Part shown: one piece after another, positions 56,095 to 64,000 of the stretch
How the letters are laid out: the number at the start of each line of letters is the position of its first letter
Numbering within the stretch: the stretch's first letter is position 1
Source of the DNA: PGZG01 sp040235405
Lineage (GTDB): Bacteria > Pseudomonadota > Gammaproteobacteria > Pseudomonadales > Alcanivoracaceae
Reading direction: 5' to 3'
Assembly (NCBI GenBank): GCA_040235405.1
Contig: JBECKT010000051.1
Coordinates: 1-64,000 of the forward strand
DNA length: 64,000 nt
Translations under genes and position numbers: made by a program
Notes under the pieces: generated by a model
The model's input: only the letters and a program-made list of their open reading frames with translations
Told to the model about the DNA's origin: nothing
Databases searched by the model: none

Positions 56095-58025
56095 TATTTG
56101 CCTCCGCAGGGTGTCTGTTCATTGCTGTCGAGAAACGGTGCCTGCGGACACTGCACATAACGCAGCCGGGTGCCGTGCGGGGCCAGCTGGTCGGCGCGCA
56201 TCATTACCGGCGCATTGTTGATGCTGCCAAGCAGCTCACCGGCCTGATGCACGGACAGAAACGAAATCATGTCATCCTGATCAATGCCGTCACCGGATAC
56301 CCCAATGGCACCGACCAGTGTGCTGCCACGGTAGATCGGCACACTGCCGGGGAAAATCTGGGTGCCATTCGCCACCGGGTCGACATTGCCAGCGGATGTC
56401 ACACGACTGATGGCGCTGCACCCCTCGGCGACATCAACACCACTCAGGCCGGCGGCAAAAGCAACATGACCAATAAGCTGGTTATAGACCAGATCCAGCT
56501 GCAGGCCGGTGGAGAACGGACTCCACTGCCCTTCCGGTTTCGATAAAGGTCCGGGCGGCGCACTGCGCAGACCATCCGGGAAATACGGCCGCGACAGATT
56601 ACCGCCGGCGCGATCACTAAAAGCGTAGGCGCCATCGGCAAGCGCTGAAGGCAGATCCAGAAAGGTGCGTAGCGCATCAACGTAATCACCGATATCAACA
56701 CTGGTTGCCACGGTCGGCGCACCAGCGACCAGTACCGGGCCAAGATAATCCGCCGTCGGCAGCGCCTGTAACTCTGCGGCCGCCTGCGTGCCTGAATAAA
56801 ATGCAGCAGTACGCGCCTTCTGCAACGACACATCAGTACCGAACAGTGGCGCATCGCGGGTCCGCACCAGCCCCAGCACCACACCATTACGATCCACCAC
56901 ACTGATGCTGACCCGTGCCTGACTTCCAAGTGGCCGACGAATCTGGGCCCGGGCGCGACTGGCAATCAACAGCGCCTGATCCAGCACTGCAGTGACTTCA
57001 GTCTGGGTCAGCGCACCGGGGCCATCACTGGCGGCGACTGGCGGGAAGCGCGGCGTGTCGGTGGCATCTACCAACACGAAGGCATCGCGGCCGGGGAAAA
57101 AGTTTTCGGTATCGGCACGAATACCGGAACCGCTTTGGGTAAATGTCTGACCGGCGATAATGCCGCCACCGGCATTGAAGTAACCCGGCACACTAACCAG
57201 CGCACCGGTCAGACTGGCAAACGCCGGCACCGGCAGAGACCGGGTCTGCACCATCGCCACGCTCATATCGCTGTAACGCAGCTGCTTGCCTTCAACGGTG
57301 ATGCGTTCGGCACGACGGTCCGCCGGCGCCAGCAAACCGCGACTACCAGCCAGCGCCACCACTTCATCCAGTGACTGATCGCGATCAAACAGACTGTCAT
57401 CGAAACTGTAGCGATCATCCACCACTACACCGATACCGCCGATAACGGTGCCATCGCGATACAGCGGGAAGCCGCCCGGATCAGCGGACAACCCCAGCGG
57501 AGCATGCTTGGGGCCGTGGCTGCCATCGGTCACACGCACCGTCAGATCGGAACAGGCCAGCTGGGAGAACTGCACGCCAAACAGGGGCCCGGCCGGCTGA
57601 TTGCGCTCGCCCGGATTGAAATGCTCCTGCACGATCTGGCTGGCGGTGCGTGAACTGAAGGCATTGCCCTCGCTGGACAGATAAGCGCCGGTGACCGCCT
57701 TGCTGATCGCTGCCAAGGTGGCCGGAATAAAGCTGATATTTTCCAGACCGCCGCTGACCGGATAGGGCGATGCAATAGTTACCGCATCAACTGCGCCAAC
57801 CATCTGATACACGGCCAGAATATTGCCAACCCGGTCAGACACGGCAATGGTAGCCGCGACGCCACGCTGATCCGCCTCCAGTGCAGCCGCTGCAATAATG
57901 CTTTCGACATCCGCAGCGGAGAGAAAGCTGGCCGGGCTGACACAGCTGCCATCACAGCCGCCATTCGATAACGAATCGCCGCCACAACCGGCCAGCAGCA
58001 GACACAGCCCGATCAGCCGTTTCAC
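56094..58025 (-). CDS. Lipoprotein with two GlcG/HbpS-like domains
   Basis: Protein of 643 residues. The lipobox LAGC (Cys14, followed by Gly, so sorted to the outer membrane) precedes two copies of the GlcG/HbpS haem-degrading-type fold (Pfam PF03928). Copy one begins near residue 37 (ADVESIIAAAALEADQRGV ... PLYRDGTVIGGIGVVVDD); copy two begins near 340 (TQTEVTAVLDQALLIASRA ... PIYRGSTLVGAIGVSGDG). The family binds haem or small organic molecules; some members store or sense haem. A haem-binding or structural role next to the barrel is inference. It overlaps its neighbours on both sides. Confidence 0.85.
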   Translation of the reverse strand: MKRLIGLCLLLAGCGGDSLSNGGCDGSCVSPASFLSAADVESIIAAAALEADQRGVAATIAVSDRVGNILAVYQMVGAVDAVTIASPYPVSGGLENISFIPATLAAISKAVTGAYLSSEGNAFSSRTASQIVQEHFNPGERNQPAGPLFGVQFSQLACSDLTVRVTDGSHGPKHAPLGLSADPGGFPLYRDGTVIGGIGVVVDDRYSFDDSLFDRDQSLDEVVALAGSRGLLAPADRRAERITVEGKQLRYSDMSVAMVQTRSLPVPAFASLTGALVSVPGYFNAGGGIIAGQTFTQSGSGIRADTENFFPGRDAFVLVDATDTPRFPPVAASDGPGALTQTEVTAVLDQALLIASRARAQIRRPLGSQARVSISVVDRNGVVLGLVRTRDAPLFGTDVSLQKARTAAFYSGTQAAAELQALPTADYLGPVLVAGAPTVATSVDIGDYVDALRTFLDLPSALADGAYAFSDRAGGNLSRPYFPDGLRSAPPGPLSKPEGQWSPFSTGLQLDLVYNQLIGHVAFAAGLSGVDVAEGCSAISRVTSAGNVDPVANGTQIFPGSVPIYRGSTLVGAIGVSGDGIDQDDMISFLSVHQAGELLGSINNAPVMMRADQLAPHGTRLRYVQCPQAPFLDSNEQTPCGGK

Positions 58026-59698
58026 GGCATCACCTCGGGCAGGTCGGCATGATCCAGTTCAAACTGGTGATAGTTGTGACAGCTGATGCAACCGGAAAGC
58101 AGCCCCTGCTTCTGCTGCTGGCCGACATGACATTCCTGACAGACGGCAATGTCCGGCATCAACACATCTGCAGTCTCCATGGACTCGTTGGCGGCATGGC
58201 AGTCGGCGCATTCGGTTTGGGTGTGACGAACATGGGGAAATTCGCCGGAGACAAACCAGTTTTCATTCAGCCGTACCGGTTTGACAAACCACTGGGGCGG
58301 CTGCTCGCTGACCCTGTCCACTTCATGACAGCTGACACAGGCACGGCGCTCGAACATATCCTCTGCCACCGCCTGACTCTTTTTTTCCACCCAGGCGACG
58401 CCTTCGCGCTGCAACTGGCTGAGGTTATCGCGCTGGCCCGGTCTTAATGCCCGGATATCACCGGCGTCAGCGCGGTCCTGGATAAAGCGGCTGCTGTAGT
58501 ACTCACGCAGATTAGCCAGCACCTGATCCGGCTTACCATGCGGCACGACCCGATTCGGATCGACTGGATCAAACGCCAGGCCATGGCAGCGGGCACAGTG
58601 TTGCTCCATCTTCACCGGCGCCATGTTAATGCCGTCCAGTGCCATCTCATGGCAACTGTCGCAACTCAGCACTTCCCAGTCGCCGTCATTATTCTTGATG
58701 CCTTCGACATCCAGATGCCCGGCGTGATCAAATTTCAGGTTGCTGTTATCGTGCAGGGATTCATCTACCGTCAGCCGCGGGCTCTGCAACCACTCGCGAC
58801 TATCGTCCTGCCACTGCAGCATGCTCAGGCGGAACGCTGGATGATCGGCATGGAAGTCCGTTGCCTTGCCGACCTGTGGCTCACTGCCCATGCGCTGGTC
58901 AAGGCTGGCATGGCAATCGGCACAGAAGCGCTGATCCTCAAACACCATGCGCTGCTCGCCGTTATGTTCATGATGACAAGAGGCACAGCGCTCGCCATCA
59001 AACAGACCGGCATCCGGATGCCCTGCCGGCACATGCAAAGCGGTTTCTTCATGACAGGCAACGCAGGTATCGTTGCTGACTTTCTCAAACGGTTTGGTGT
59101 GACAGGCCTGACAATCCTTGCCAATGGTGCTGTGCACCGAATGCAACTCGCCACTCAACCACAGGCTGTCATCCGGCAACGGCGTATTACGCAGCACATT
59201 CTGAAATTCCGGCTTTAGCGTCACCAGTGCCGGCAACAACAGCGCTGCAACCAGCAACACAAGGAACAGCGCCCAGGCCCAGCGACGCGGACGCCAGAGC
59301 GTCAATGCATCCAGCCGGGTAACAAACTTCGCCGGATCAATCGACGGCGCTTCCTGTTGCTCCAGCACCTCCAGACTGAGCGCCAGATCAACACCGTCCG
59401 GCGCGGCAATCACGATCAGGCGATAGTCACCGATCAGGATCTGGTCACCGGTATTCAGCACCGCCATCTTGCAGCTGCGACCATTTACCGTGATGCCGGT
59501 ACTGGCCAGCGCACGAATCCGGAACTGACCGGCACTCAGGGAGATTTCCGCGTGCTGGTAGGCAACCCGGTCGCCGGGCAACAACAATTCCTGATCGGTA
59601 CCACGACCTATGCTGAGCTGATCAACCGCCAGCTCTTCATCCTTGTAGCTTCGATTCTGACCGCTGCCAGCGCCGAGACGGCGTATCAATACATACAT
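58022..59698 (-). CDS. FHA-domain membrane-anchored decahaem cytochrome c
   Basis: Protein of 558 residues. Residues 1-115 are a cytoplasmic FHA domain: GR at 31-32, the His of the binding loop (H49) and NG at 72-73. The loop Ser that normally contacts phosphothreonine is Ala46. A membrane helix at about 139-162 follows (WAWALFLVLLVAALLLPALVTL). The periplasmic part holds ten CXXCH sites (first CQACH at 196-200). There is no cleaved signal. It would take electrons from the membrane b-type cytochrome and pass them to periplasmic haems, while the FHA domain could join it to a phosphorylated partner. The longer frame to 59728 overlaps the preceding gene; ATG at 59698 lies four bases past its stop. 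Confidence 0.93.
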   Translation of the reverse strand: MYVLIRRLGAGSGQNRSYKDEELAVDQLSIGRGTDQELLLPGDRVAYQHAEISLSAGQFRIRALASTGITVNGRSCKMAVLNTGDQILIGDYRLIVIAAPDGVDLALSLEVLEQQEAPSIDPAKFVTRLDALTLWRPRRWAWALFLVLLVAALLLPALVTLKPEFQNVLRNTPLPDDSLWLSGELHSVHSTIGKDCQACHTKPFEKVSNDTCVACHEETALHVPAGHPDAGLFDGERCASCHHEHNGEQRMVFEDQRFCADCHASLDQRMGSEPQVGKATDFHADHPAFRLSMLQWQDDSREWLQSPRLTVDESLHDNSNLKFDHAGHLDVEGIKNNDGDWEVLSCDSCHEMALDGINMAPVKMEQHCARCHGLAFDPVDPNRVVPHGKPDQVLANLREYYSSRFIQDRADAGDIRALRPGQRDNLSQLQREGVAWVEKKSQAVAEDMFERRACVSCHEVDRVSEQPPQWFVKPVRLNENWFVSGEFPHVRHTQTECADCHAANESMETADVLMPDIAVCQECHVGQQQKQGLLSGCISCHNYHQFELDHADLPEVMP

Positions 59699-59702
59699 GG
59701 CA

Positions 59703-60599
59703 TCACCAGTAGAAGAACACGCTGACAATATGCGCCGTCAGCGTTGCCAGCAGTGCCAGCGTCAGCGGGATATGGCAGTACAACCAGATCTCCATCAGCC
59801 CCTGCAGACGGATATCTTTAAGTAACTGTTTCACCAGTCTGGCTTTACGCGAGACCAGATCGATCAGCTCCTGCAGCAGCGCCGCTTCCTTGGGATCCGT
59901 GCTGCGTGACAGCAACCCGGTCAACTCATCCAGTAAGCGTTGCTGGTGCGAATTACTGACCCGCTTCCAGCTCTTCTGCTTTTTCCTGACCTCGCTGATC
60001 ATCATTCGCGAACGGTCACGCCCACCGAGTTGCTGCCAGACGCCACCGCCAACCTGAAACAATTGAATGGCGGAAATCACCATCCGGTCTGCCGGTGAGC
60101 CGAGACCTTCAACAATCAGACTGGCCTTGCGATCAATATCGGCAATCTCGCGGAAGATCAGATCGCGAGTCATGCCATCACGGTTGCGGGTAATACGATT
60201 CGGGTAACGCCAGTACACCCAGCCACCATAAAAGCCGCTGACGATAACCAGCACCATCAACAGCCAGGCCAGTGTGTGAATGTTCAAACCAAACTGAAAG
60301 CCGCTATGCAGCGTGCCCACCACCAGCAGTGAACCGCCCAGGTAAACGTGCGCAGACAACCAACCCTTGACGCTGCCGATACGTGAGTAATAGGCGCGCT
60401 TGCGCACCCCGAACAGGGTCAGCCAGACAATCAGCAATGCGGCAATAGTGCCAAGGGTATAACCCAGCCAGGTACCGCCATTAGGCAACCCGATCGGTTC
60501 GTGCCAGACGTAGGCAACAACACTGGCCAGTACCAGCACCAGCGCAAACCAGAACCAGAAGCCGCCACGGTGAGAGAGGAAAGAGCCGTGCATGCTCAA
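59703..60599 (-). CDS. Membrane cytochrome b, ferric-reductase-like
   Basis: Protein of 298 residues with five membrane helices (about 14-32, 43-64, 82-103, 107-130, 271-297). Helix 3 has H84 and H98; helix 5 has H276 and H290. Both pairs are His-x13-His, the bis-His dihaem layout of ferric-reductase/NOX/YedZ-type proteins. Between helices 4 and 5 lies a 140-residue charged, coiled-coil-prone cytoplasmic insert. There is no flavin domain; that would be supplied by the fused oxidoreductase upstream. Overlaps that gene by four bases. No family is certain; haem and topology are inferred. Confidence 0.82.
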   Translation of the reverse strand: MSMHGSFLSHRGGFWFWFALVLVLASVVAYVWHEPIGLPNGGTWLGYTLGTIAALLIVWLTLFGVRKRAYYSRIGSVKGWLSAHVYLGGSLLVVGTLHSGFQFGLNIHTLAWLLMVLVIVSGFYGGWVYWRYPNRITRNRDGMTRDLIFREIADIDRKASLIVEGLGSPADRMVISAIQLFQVGGGVWQQLGGRDRSRMMISEVRKKQKSWKRVSNSHQQRLLDELTGLLSRSTDPKEAALLQELIDLVSRKARLVKQLLKDIRLQGLMEIWLYCHIPLTLALLATLTAHIVSVFFYW

Positions 60600-62977
60600 T
60601 CCTCCCTGACCAGTTCAATAAACTGCTCCGGACTGATCCGCACCGCCGCGCCGGTCGGGCAGGCGCGCACACAGGCCGGGCCACCCTTGAGGTTGGCACA
60701 CATGTCACACTTCACTGCTCGCTTCGGTGCGTCCTTGGCCTTGACCTTTTTGTGCTCGGCGCCGAACAGCACCCGGCTCCACAGCCCCGGCTGGGAACCA
60801 CCGATCGGCGCCATCTGGATCACACCATAGGGGCAGTTGCTTTCACAGTTACCACAGCCGATGCAGTTGTCGGCAATCACCACCTCGCCACTGGCATTAC
60901 GACTGATCGCATCCGGCGGGCAATCTTTCATGCAATGCGGATGTTCGCAGTGACGACAGGAAGTCGGCACATGGATTGAGGCATAGCTTGGCCCGGCCTC
61001 ACGATTCAGCCGCGAGGTACCACCGTGGGTGGAAGCGCAGGCGGTCTCACAGTTATCGCAACGCACGCACAGGGATTCGTCGATCAGCAACACATCGGTG
61101 GCTTCGCCCAGACCCTGACGCATCAGGAACGACAGCAGCTCACCACCTTCCGAGGAAGATTCCATGCTGGCATTGGCACGCAGCCGCGCCTGCAGCTGCG
61201 TCTGCACCTGCGCCTTCAGTTTCGGGTCTCGCTCCAGCAAGGCGAGGAACGGCTCGCTTTTCATGACCACGGTTTCGGTCGGCACCACGGCGCGTACCGA
61301 AGCGGTACGGCGGGAATTACCAAGCAACCCCATTTCACCGACATATTTGCCCGCCGGCACATAGGACAGCACCACCTCGCGGCCTTGCAGGTAACGGGAA
61401 ACCGTCAGTGAACCACGCCGCACCAGATGCAGCTCGTCACCGCTCTCGCCTTCGGCGAACAGGACCTCGCCGGGAGCGTACTGACGCAGCTCTGCCGAGT
61501 TCACCAGATCGGCCAGATCCTCCAGATTGGCGTTCGGCGCAAACTGGGAATGAATCGCACGCAGGATAAACACCTGATCAATCCGCCGCCGCACTTCATC
61601 CACCGACGACAGCAATCGCAACATGGTCCGGCGCGGGGTTTCCACCAGCACACAATAGCGACCGGCATAAACCGTGGCATTACGACGCCGGCCGGAAATC
61701 AGGCCCATCTCGCCAAAGAACTGACCTTCGCCAATGGTAACCCGTTTGCCGGTCTGTTCATCAATCTCGACCTCCACCGAACCTTCCACGACTGAGTAGA
61801 ACGAGTTGGTGTAGTCATTGCGAGAGAAGATCACCTCGCCCGCCTTCGGCATGTGCACTTCGCTTTCCAGAATCAGCTCACGGAAACGCAGGCTGTTGAC
61901 GGGACCGAAACAGAGCACATTGTTTTTGATCTTCTCCAGCGTCTGCTCGACGTCCAGTCCGAATGGCAAGCCAGAGAACTTCTTTGCCAGCAAGCCATGA
62001 TCCACCGGCTTGATATCGCGACCGAGAATATGCTCGATCACTTCATAACCCTGATTCATGGCCTGCTTGATCAGCGGATAACCAGCCAATGCGCCGATCA
62101 CATACAAGCCCGGCACATTCGATTCGTACTGATGAGTCAGTTCCGGCACCGCATTGGTTGATTTATTGGGAAACTGGATGCCACAGGATTCGACAAAATC
62201 ACGCGGCGGAATAGCGCCCAACCGGGCAATGATCCGATCCACTGGCACCTGCACTTCACCTTCGCCGGTACTCAGCGACACCTGGGCCCGATGCTCACCA
62301 TTACCCTGCACTTCAATACTACGCAGACTGCTGTTGAAAAATACCCTGATACGGCCGCGCTCAATGGCATCCTCAAGCAGGCTCAGGTTTCCTTCTTTGG
62401 CACGGGCAAATTCGTCGCGGCGATTGATCAGCGACACCTTGTTCTGGCGGGCCAGTGCCAGCGCGTTTTCAATCGCCGAATCCCCGGCGCCGACCACCAT
62501 GATTTCTTCGTTCTGATATTCGTCCGGATCATCCAGCTGGTATTGCACAAATGGCTGGTCTTCACCCGGCACACCGAGCTTGCGTGGATTACCCTGCAGA
62601 CCAATGGCCAGCACCACATGCTTTGCTCGCACGCTTTTGCCGCTGCGTGTCTGCAGCACGAAATCACCGCGTTGGCCACTGATGGCCGTGACATCAGCAT
62701 TCCAGCCAACCTTGATGCCAAGTTTTTTGGCATTCTTCAGCCAGACGGCAAGGATGTCCTCACGACTGCCAGCATCAAATGGCAGGCTGCTACGCAACGG
62801 CAGAAGGCCTGGCTCCGCCATGACGTGCTTGCCTTTCTGATAGCGCTGAATGGTATTGGCCAGATGGGTCGTGCTTTCCAGCAACAGGTGCGACAACCCC
62901 AGTTCAGCGGCACGGCCAGCGGCGCTGAGGCCCGCCGGGCCGGAGCCGACAATAACAACTTCAAAACGGTTTTCCAT
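60596..62977 (-). CDS. FAD/NAD(P) oxidoreductase fused to cNMP and 4x[4Fe-4S] domains
   Basis: Protein of 793 residues. Residues 1-320 are a thioredoxin-reductase-type flavoprotein: FAD motif GSGPAG (11-16), NAD(P) motif GAGDSAIE (163-170), and no CxxC redox pair. Two cyclic-nucleotide-binding domains follow (about 365-465 and 490-590; GEMGLISGRRRNATV and GEMGLLGNSRRTASV). From about 630 a DmsB/HybA-type ferredoxin has 16 Cys in four groups (CVRCDNCETAC, CRHCEHPHCMKDC, CIGCGNCESNC, CDMCANLKGGPACVRAC). It should carry electrons between NAD(P)H and the membrane cytochrome. First gene of the operon; AAGGA precedes the start. A weak -10 (TATCAT) lies at 63032-63037. Confidence 0.93.
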   Translation of the reverse strand: MENRFEVVIVGSGPAGLSAAGRAAELGLSHLLLESTTHLANTIQRYQKGKHVMAEPGLLPLRSSLPFDAGSREDILAVWLKNAKKLGIKVGWNADVTAISGQRGDFVLQTRSGKSVRAKHVVLAIGLQGNPRKLGVPGEDQPFVQYQLDDPDEYQNEEIMVVGAGDSAIENALALARQNKVSLINRRDEFARAKEGNLSLLEDAIERGRIRVFFNSSLRSIEVQGNGEHRAQVSLSTGEGEVQVPVDRIIARLGAIPPRDFVESCGIQFPNKSTNAVPELTHQYESNVPGLYVIGALAGYPLIKQAMNQGYEVIEHILGRDIKPVDHGLLAKKFSGLPFGLDVEQTLEKIKNNVLCFGPVNSLRFRELILESEVHMPKAGEVIFSRNDYTNSFYSVVEGSVEVEIDEQTGKRVTIGEGQFFGEMGLISGRRRNATVYAGRYCVLVETPRRTMLRLLSSVDEVRRRIDQVFILRAIHSQFAPNANLEDLADLVNSAELRQYAPGEVLFAEGESGDELHLVRRGSLTVSRYLQGREVVLSYVPAGKYVGEMGLLGNSRRTASVRAVVPTETVVMKSEPFLALLERDPKLKAQVQTQLQARLRANASMESSSEGGELLSFLMRQGLGEATDVLLIDESLCVRCDNCETACASTHGGTSRLNREAGPSYASIHVPTSCRHCEHPHCMKDCPPDAISRNASGEVVIADNCIGCGNCESNCPYGVIQMAPIGGSQPGLWSRVLFGAEHKKVKAKDAPKRAVKCDMCANLKGGPACVRACPTGAAVRISPEQFIELVRED

Positions 62978-63260
62978 AAGTCCTTGCGGCCTTGTCCCTG
63001 ATCCCCGTCACGCCGACGGCCGAGTACGAGGATGATAAGCGGTTACACCCCCTGTTCCCATGACGTTTTCCACCGAACCGGGGTTTCTTCTCAGTTAGCC
63101 GGAAACGGAATCCATCTGGTCAGCTGAATTACCTAAACGATTCCTAGGCCGACCTCGCCAATTTACTGTCGCTGTGATGCAAGACCCACATTTTGGGAGT
63201 AAAACGCACTACAAGGATGGGAACATAACAACCCGCACGCTTCACAGGGAGTGATTCGTC

Positions 63261-64000
63261 ATGTTTCGTCATGGTGTGTTTGGTCTGCTACTCGTCAGCG
63301 GCTGCCTGGGAGCCTTCACATGCGTGGCAGCCGAGGCTGATTGCCGCGGTTCAGCCAAAGTGCCGACCCAAGAACAAAGTCGCCAGGTGCTACTGGCGCT
63401 GAGCGAAGCAGATCAGGGCAACCGGCGTTCGCTACTGGAACAGTATCTGGCCAATCCGCCCACCAGAATCACTGCCGTGGAACAGGTAGCACTGAACCGC
63501 TCACGTCTGGCGCTGGCCGCCGACTACCTGACCGAATCCCGTTTTCCGGAAGCCCGCGAGCTGCTCAGCGCCATTGAGCTGGATAGCCCGATTGCCGTGC
63601 AGGCATCGCTGTTACTGGCCGAATCGTTCCGGCTGGAAGGGGATCATGCCCGCTCGGCGCAGTGGATGCTGCGCACCGGCCAGCGCTACGGCGCCGACCC
63701 GGATGCCCTGAAAAGTATGCTGGAGCAAGCCAATGAGCTGCGCTATCAGGGTGAACAGCAACAGGCCTTTGCCCTCTACAATATGGTTCAGAGCCAGATT
63801 CTGAGTAATGCCGAACAGGTCGGCTCATTACGCAGCGAAGCTGACCGCCTGATTGCACAACTGCTGCGCACCCGTCTGGATGAAAGCCGCGCCGCCCAGA
63901 GCCAGATGCTCAAGCAGATGATCAATGACACCGACAGCAGCCTGCTGATGGACCTTGGCGCACTGGCACGTAGCACCGGGCTGCGCGAGTGCCTGGAAAA
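63261..64000 (+). CDS. Exported helical-repeat protein, 3' end beyond the window
   Basis: An open frame from ATG 63261 to the window edge, at least 246 residues, preceded by AGGGAG nine bases upstream. The N-terminus FGLLLVSGCLGAFTCVAAEA is either a signal peptide or a lipobox at VSGC (Cys15). The mature part is helical with TPR-like pairs (ALAADYLTESRFPEARELLSAIELD, LLLAESFRLEGDHARSAQWMLR). It is divergent from the electron-transfer operon, sharing a 283-base spacer, and could belong to it. No family recognised. Confidence 0.8.
   Translation, partial: MFRHGVFGLLLVSGCLGAFTCVAAEADCRGSAKVPTQEQSRQVLLALSEADQGNRRSLLEQYLANPPTRITAVEQVALNRSRLALAADYLTESRFPEARELLSAIELDSPIAVQASLLLAESFRLEGDHARSAQWMLRTGQRYGADPDALKSMLEQANELRYQGEQQQAFALYNMVQSQILSNAEQVGSLRSEADRLIAQLLRTRLDESRAAQSQMLKQMINDTDSSLLMDLGALARSTGLRECLE

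Noticed and set aside
63121..63150. CCTA...TAGG half-sites in the spacer before the electron-transfer operon
   Set aside because: Short, with no known consensus (no FNR-type TTGAT/ATCAA); could be chance.

Overview
The window is a moderately GC-rich, gene-dense stretch of a gammaproteobacterial chromosome. The tolQR/ybgC/ruvBAC/aspS block, a PA4642-family gene, a cysI plus DUF934 pair, DUF2970, a RegB/RegA (RoxS/RoxR)-type pair and a Pseudomonas-style REP doublet all point to the Pseudomonadales/Oceanospirillales side of the class. I cannot name the genus. I see no prophage, insertion sequence, CRISPR array, tRNA or rRNA.

Layout. 1-6944 (minus strand): tolR, tolQ, ybgC, ruvB, ruvA, ruvC, a lipoprotein where yebC usually sits, and aspS. 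7277-10625: a Lys/Ala-tailed HU protein, a DUF2806-like gene, a PA4642-family gene and an exported protein of unknown function. 10629-18295 (plus): a methyltransferase, a RegB/RegA-type redox pair, then tamA and tamB. 18309-31618: a short-chain dehydrogenase, proS, an unknown exported protein, thpR, rimO, a DMT transporter, an ABC1-family protein, a methyltransferase, rluA, ubiB, an M48 lipoprotein protease, nfuA and a DUF2970 protein. 31746-35382: cysI, DUF934 and selO. 35715-38786: a receiver protein, a PAS histidine kinase and a Cys-motif protein, with a convergent monohaem cytochrome c. 38971-49367: lytic transglycosylase, clsC-like phospholipase D, a second DMT transporter, hemH, a YdgA-like protein, an unknown gene and a YgiQ radical SAM enzyme.

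The most unusual part is 49364-62977, seven minus-strand genes joined by overlaps or gaps of 4-6 bases. In transcription order they encode: (1) an FAD/NAD(P) oxidoreductase fused to two cyclic-nucleotide-binding domains and a 16-Cys (four [4Fe-4S]) ferredoxin; (2) a five-helix membrane protein with two His-x13-His pairs, the layout of ferric-reductase-type dihaem b cytochromes; (3) a membrane-anchored decahaem cytochrome with a cytoplasmic FHA domain; (4) a lipoprotein with two GlcG/HbpS-like domains; (5) an outer-membrane beta-barrel; (6) a 1248-residue decahaem cytochrome with a C-terminal LVIVD beta-propeller; (7) a pentahaem cytochrome with one CX4CH site. Together they make a complete candidate electron path from a cytoplasmic nucleotide or ferredoxin pool, across the inner membrane, through about 25 c-type haems, to or through the outer membrane. 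I read this as a porin-cytochrome extracellular electron transfer system; direction and partner are unknown. A divergent exported protein starts at 63261 and runs off the window.

Starts were moved from the longest frame where a Shine-Dalgarno sequence, an overlap with the upstream gene or family length supported it. All family assignments come from reading motifs; no database search was possible.
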